24,965 bases of DNA. Source: a virus. Within the stretch, counting starts at the first letter, position 1. Each line of letters starts with the position of its first letter. The stretch covers positions 1 through 24,965 of the IMG/VR virus record IMGVR_UViG_3300050821_001307, one strand, 5' to 3'. Of the stretch, positions 22,204 to 24,965 are shown in pieces. The position numbers were made by a program, and so were the translations under genes. The notes under the pieces were generated by a model. The model was not told the DNA's origin, did not search any database, and worked only from the letters and a program-made list of their open reading frames with translations.

Positions 22204-22731
22204 TTATTCCCTCGGCAGGACGGATGCGAACGAGATGAACGTGATCGAGCCGAACGTGCCGGTGATGTACATCGAGATGAACTCGTAGGGCGTGCCCTGG
22301 TACTCGTTGGTGAACAGCAACTCGTACTGGTCGCCGGCCGGGAACTTGCCGGCGCCGGCGGGCGCGTGAGAGTTGGCCCCGTTGGTGATGTCCATGTTGG
22401 CGCCCTCGCCAAACTGGAGCATGCCAAGCAGCACGTTCGAGGAGTTGACGCTGGCGTTGTTCGATCCGACGACGCCGACCTTGTAGACGTCGGAACCGGA
22501 GATGGTGATCGCTGAGATGTATATCACCGCGACCAGATCGATGCGGGCCTGCTGCGGCGTGATCGTCGAGGAGTCCGCGATCGACGGCAGGGTGATGGTG
22601 ATGCCCTGATTGCCACCGAGATCGAGGATCGACTGTGCGCCGCCAACCTGGGCATAGCCGGCCGCCGTGTAGGCCGCCCCGCCGTCGGAAAGCTGCATGT
22701 TGGCGTCGAAAGCGTAATTCCTGCGTGCCAT
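22204..22731 (-). CDS. Bbp16-like capsid cement protein, 175 aa
   Basis: MARRNYAFDANMQLSDGGAA, then GYAQVGGAQSILDLGG, a beta-rich body (ARIDLVAVIYISAITISGSD, SSNVLLGMLQFGEG) and the end GTFGSITFISFASVLPRE. This pattern ('d....LSdG.A...sg......iLDLG') is what I know from the Bbp16 family, the cement protein that decorates and stabilises the capsid of Bordetella phage BPP-1. No Cys and no signal peptide. It follows the major capsid gene by 15 nt, with GGGGA 8 nt before the ATG at 22731. It supports classifying the head module as BPP-1-like. Recognised from pattern and neighbourhood, not by a search. Confidence 0.8.
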   Translation of the reverse strand: MARRNYAFDANMQLSDGGAAYTAAGYAQVGGAQSILDLGGNQGITITLPSIADSSTITPQQARIDLVAVIYISAITISGSDVYKVGVVGSNNASVNSSNVLLGMLQFGEGANMDITNGANSHAPAGAGKFPAGDQYELLFTNEYQGTPYEFISMYITGTFGSITFISFASVLPRE

Positions 22732-22746
22732 GTGAGCTATCCCCTA

Positions 22747-23700
22747 TCAGGCAACAATGGCTGCGTTCGTCCAGCTATCCATGCGGGCGAAGCAGTATTT
22801 GTGTTCGTCGACGATCGAGACGTCCCACGAGATATGCGTGCGGTAGGTCTTGCGGTCCTGGAGAATGCCGACATCCTCCGGCGTCAGGTTGCGCACATAG
22901 ATGCCGCGCAGCATGCCTTCGCCGAGGCTCATGACATAGAGCGATGCGGTGACGGCCGAGCCGCCGCCGTTGCCGGTTTCGGTGAATTGCAGGACCGGCT
23001 GCTGGTCGTCCTTCGGATAGCCCGACAGGAGACGGTGGCCGCCGTAGGAAATCTTGGGCATGCCGACCTCGTCCCAGGTCTGCATGACGAAACCGGACAG
23101 GGTCGTGGTGCGGGCGGCCTGAATCCACAGCGGCAGCGAGACGAAGGGCACGAAGATGTAGGTGGTGCCGCTTTTCTTGGAGACGTTGTTGATGACCTGG
23201 TCGAGATTGAGCAGCGATAGCGCAGCGCCGCCGGAGGCCGTCGAGTTGTGATAGAGCCGGCCGAACGAGGTGGCGCGGACGTTCAAGCCGTCGAATACGC
23301 GCGGGTTGGTCGAGCGGTCGCCCTTGACGAAGGTGTCGACCCAGAGCCGGGCAAAGGCGGTGATGCCCATGCGCTCCTCGTAATTCCGGCGCTCCGGGCC
23401 GTGGCGGTCGACGATGGCGCGGTCGATGTCGATATCGTGGTCGATGATCGCGGTCGCCTCATCGAAGGGCTGGATGATGCCATGCCCGGACGAGGACGAT
23501 TCATTGATGGCGCGGAACTGGGGCGAAGCAAGTGCTGCCTCGCGGAAGCCGACATACTTGGAGCCGCGCAGGCCCTCGAACGGCATCACCTCGAAGATGT
23601 CGCTGTACTGCGTGAACATCTCGATGATGGTGCGCCGGATGTCCTCGTTGGAGAACCCCTTGGCGTATTCCGGCAGCGTGATCAGGTTCGAAACGGCCAT
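22747..23700 (-). CDS. Major capsid protein, 317 aa
   Basis: The product of the gene after the scaffold, 317 aa, of typical major capsid size for a BPP-1-like HK97-fold phage. Features: an N-terminal arm (LPEYAKGFSNEDIRRTIIEMFTQYSDIF), an acidic stretch with IIDHDIDIDRAIVDRHGPERRNYEERMG, a Gly/Ser-rich central loop, FVPFVSLPLWIQAARTTTLSG and YVRNLTPEDVGILQDRKTYR near the end. It would build the icosahedral shell with the cement protein. The ATG at 23700 has AAGGA 9 nt upstream, following the scaffold stop by 17 nt. One Cys. Assignment rests on gene order, size and general pattern. Confidence 0.85.
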   Translation of the reverse strand: MAVSNLITLPEYAKGFSNEDIRRTIIEMFTQYSDIFEVMPFEGLRGSKYVGFREAALASPQFRAINESSSSGHGIIQPFDEATAIIDHDIDIDRAIVDRHGPERRNYEERMGITAFARLWVDTFVKGDRSTNPRVFDGLNVRATSFGRLYHNSTASGGAALSLLNLDQVINNVSKKSGTTYIFVPFVSLPLWIQAARTTTLSGFVMQTWDEVGMPKISYGGHRLLSGYPKDDQQPVLQFTETGNGGGSAVTASLYVMSLGEGMLRGIYVRNLTPEDVGILQDRKTYRTHISWDVSIVDEHKYCFARMDSWTNAAIVA

Positions 23701-23717
23701 TGCTCAAAGTCCTTCTG

Positions 23718-24536
23718 TTAGGCCGCGCGGCCGTTGGTGAATTGCTTCTGGTCAAAGGTGCGCGCGTAATCGAGACGCTGGGCGTGGGTCATCTTGGCGT
23801 ACTGCTCGTCGCTGACGCGGCCCGGCGCCGGCGGCGGTTCGCGGCCATTGCCCTTGAAGGTGGCGCCGCCCTGCGAGGTGACCTTGGCGACGATCTTTTC
23901 GAGGATCTGGACATCGCTGGCGGTGAAGGCGCGAGACATCAGTTGCTTGCCCTCGGCCTCGCTGAGATAGGACTTGAAGAAGGTGTCGAGTGCATCGACG
24001 CGGGCGGTCCCGGTGGGGCCTAGCTTGGCGATCTCCGCGTTCTTGGCCGCGGTGACCTGCTGGGCGGTGGCAACCTGCGAGCCGGCGTAAAGGCCGAGCA
24101 GCTTGGAAAATCCATCCTGGGGAATGCCAAGCTCGTGCGCGATGGTGCGGGCTTGCGCGAGCAGCGGATCGTCCGCCCTGAATTCGTACTTGATGCCTTC
24201 CGGTGCCTTGAAGTCGGCGGGAAGCTCGACCTTGTATTCCTCGGCCTTCTGCGGCAGCGACAGCTTGCGGCTGTCGTCGGCGGCAACGCGCACGGCATAT
24301 TCGTTGAACTTCGCGACCAATTCCTCCGGTGCCTTGAACGATTCAGGCAACCAGGTGGGACGGTCAGTTTGTGCCTGCTGGCTTGTCTGCTGGGTTTGTC
24401 CCTGCTGAGAAGTCTGGCCGCTCTGGCCATTCGCTTGGTTGGCTTGCGAGGTATTCGCGGATTGACTGCCGCCGTCCTGCGCTTGCTGCGTCCCGCCTTG
24501 CGATGACGACTGGCCGCTCTGTGCTTCGTCCGCCAC
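23718..24536 (-). CDS. Scaffold protein, about 272-278 aa
   Basis: A Gln/Ser/Asn/Thr-rich low-complexity N-terminus (about 55 residues, many SQ/TQ/QQ repeats) is followed by a helical body: PTWLPESFKAPEELVAKFNEYA, PQKAEEYKVELPADFKAPEGIKY, and a basic C-terminus ending FDQKQFTNGRAA. This matches podovirus scaffolds that guide capsid assembly and then leave. Position just before the capsid gene fits. Two GTG starts are possible: 24554, with a stop two codons upstream and no good Shine-Dalgarno sequence, and 24536, which has GAAGGAA about 10 nt upstream and is preferred. The low-complexity N-terminus is encoded out of frame within the end of the Bbp19-like gene (overlap 24364-24536). Confidence 0.78.
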   Translation of the reverse strand: MADEAQSGQSSSQGGTQQAQDGGSQSANTSQANQANGQSGQTSQQGQTQQTSQQAQTDRPTWLPESFKAPEELVAKFNEYAVRVAADDSRKLSLPQKAEEYKVELPADFKAPEGIKYEFRADDPLLAQARTIAHELGIPQDGFSKLLGLYAGSQVATAQQVTAAKNAEIAKLGPTGTARVDALDTFFKSYLSEAEGKQLMSRAFTASDVQILEKIVAKVTSQGGATFKGNGREPPPAPGRVSDEQYAKMTHAQRLDYARTFDQKQFTNGRAA

Positions 24537-24735
24537 TTGCGTCGATTCCTTCACCCATCAGGGTCATCAGATCGGACGCGAACCTGCGACGGCCGTTGTG
24601 CTCTCGCAACGCACTGTCATTTGGAGGGCTGGCCACTTCGAGGGCAACCTGCTGGAGATAGCGGTAAAAAATCTCTCCATCGGCCGTGCGCGCGACCCGG
24701 TCGATTGCTTCCTTGAAATCCTTTTCTTCGATCAT
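24364..24735 (-). CDS. Bbp19-like phage protein, 123 aa
   Basis: MIEEKDFKEAIDRVARTADGEIFYRYLQQVALEVASPPND... followed by ALREHNGRRRFASDLMTLMG resembles the Bbp19-like family, small proteins between portal and capsid genes of BPP-1-like podoviruses: a '.rvf.t.dGe.fl.yL' helix and an 'EGrR.....l..lm' helix. Their role is unclear (head assembly). The conserved part ends near residue 70; the remaining 50 residues are Arg-, Ser- and Pro-rich and overlap the scaffold gene in another frame. The ATG at 24735 overlaps the portal stop by 4 nt and has AGGA 8 nt upstream. Because the tail overlaps low-complexity DNA, its sequence there is likely dictated by the scaffold frame. Confidence 0.75.
   Translation of the reverse strand: MIEEKDFKEAIDRVARTADGEIFYRYLQQVALEVASPPNDSALREHNGRRRFASDLMTLMGEGIDASGGRSTERPVVIARRDAASAGRRQSIREYLASQPSEWPERPDFSAGTNPADKPAGTN
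24605..24614 (-). repeat. Junction motif, copy D (coding)
   Basis: CGCAACGCAC (plus strand) inside the conserved part of the Bbp19-like gene, encoding the S-A-L-R segment. Unlike the other three copies it is not intergenic, so it may be chance. Confidence 0.6.
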
Positions 24736-24965
24736 GCGGCCGGTCCTGGAGGCGGTGCTCCGCCGGGCTGTGCGGGCACAGGACGGTCGCCCATCACCTT
24801 CGATATCTGTTCAATCGCCGTTTTGATTTCATCCTGCGAGCGGAACTTGAATAGCGTCGAGCGCGATTTATCGATGATGTTTTTCATCGTCGTCTTGCCG
24901 TCGATCATGATCTTGAATTCTTCCGGAAAGGTCTGCGCCAGATAGGTTGCAAGCTGCATCGTCTT
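24732..24965 (-). CDS. Portal protein, C-terminal end (partial)
   Basis: An open frame continues through the right edge of the window and ends at 24732. The visible 77 residues (KT MQLATYLAQTFPEEFKIMID...) contain AQTFPEEFKIMIDGKTTMKN and VMGDRPVPAQPGGAPPPGPAA, a Pro-rich end. Together with the next genes (Bbp19-like, scaffold, capsid) this fits the C-terminus of a podovirus portal/head-to-tail connecting protein, which often ends in a Gln/Pro-rich tail. The apparent ATG at 24959 is internal, since the frame is open to the edge. The stop overlaps the Bbp19-like start as ATGA. Confidence 0.6.
   Translation of the reverse strand, partial: KTMQLATYLAQTFPEEFKIMIDGKTTMKNIIDKSRSTLFKFRSQDEIKTAIEQISKVMGDRPVPAQPGGAPPPGPAA

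Noticed and set aside
1-24965. tRNA genes, CRISPR arrays, insertion sequences, integrase or attachment sites
   Set aside because: No cloverleaf-like segments, regularly spaced repeats, transposase frames or recombinase motifs were found. The 31-bp repeat is inside coding frames and is better explained by gene duplication.

Overview
The window is almost certainly part of a podovirus genome (free phage or prophage; no integrase, attachment site or packaging gene is visible to decide). Nearly everything from about 952 to the right edge is one tightly packed block on the minus strand, with 1- to 17-nt overlaps or short gaps between genes. It is the late virion and lysis module. GC content is high, and the head genes look like those of Bordetella phage BPP-1 (Bbp19-like and Bbp16-like proteins). 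The tail and ejection genes have a T7-type order. An alphaproteobacterial, perhaps Bradyrhizobium-like, host fits the base composition and gene style, but that is inference.

Reading in the direction of transcription (right to left): portal C-terminus (cut by the edge), Bbp19-like protein, scaffold, major capsid protein, Bbp16-like capsid cement protein, two cytoplasmic-looking unknown proteins, then a run of eight small or medium genes (21211 down to 16517). Seven of these eight carry N-terminal export signals. Next come the tail adaptor (gp11-like), nozzle (gp12-like), four putative ejection proteins (one with a central lysozyme domain) and a T7-type tail fibre. The lysis module follows: endolysin, two-TM protein, holin candidate, exported protein, TM plus coiled-coil protein and three very small membrane proteins.

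The plus strand holds little: three small genes at the left edge (one partial) that converge on the end of the lysis block, and a 59-aa orphan gene at 3629-3808 between endolysin and tail fibre.

The most unusual content is the exported-protein block. Tail and capsid proteins of a podovirus assemble in the cytoplasm, yet here seven consecutive-to-near-consecutive genes, and also the tail fibre, start with Sec or Tat-like signal sequences. Their mature parts are cysteine-containing, with even counts in all but one, as expected for proteins oxidised in the periplasm. One of them has a Tat-type leader and a GH16-type ExDxxE active-site motif. A second unexplained pattern is a 10-bp word (CGCAACGCAC on the plus strand) found in three of the few non-coding junctions, where modules meet, and once inside a gene.
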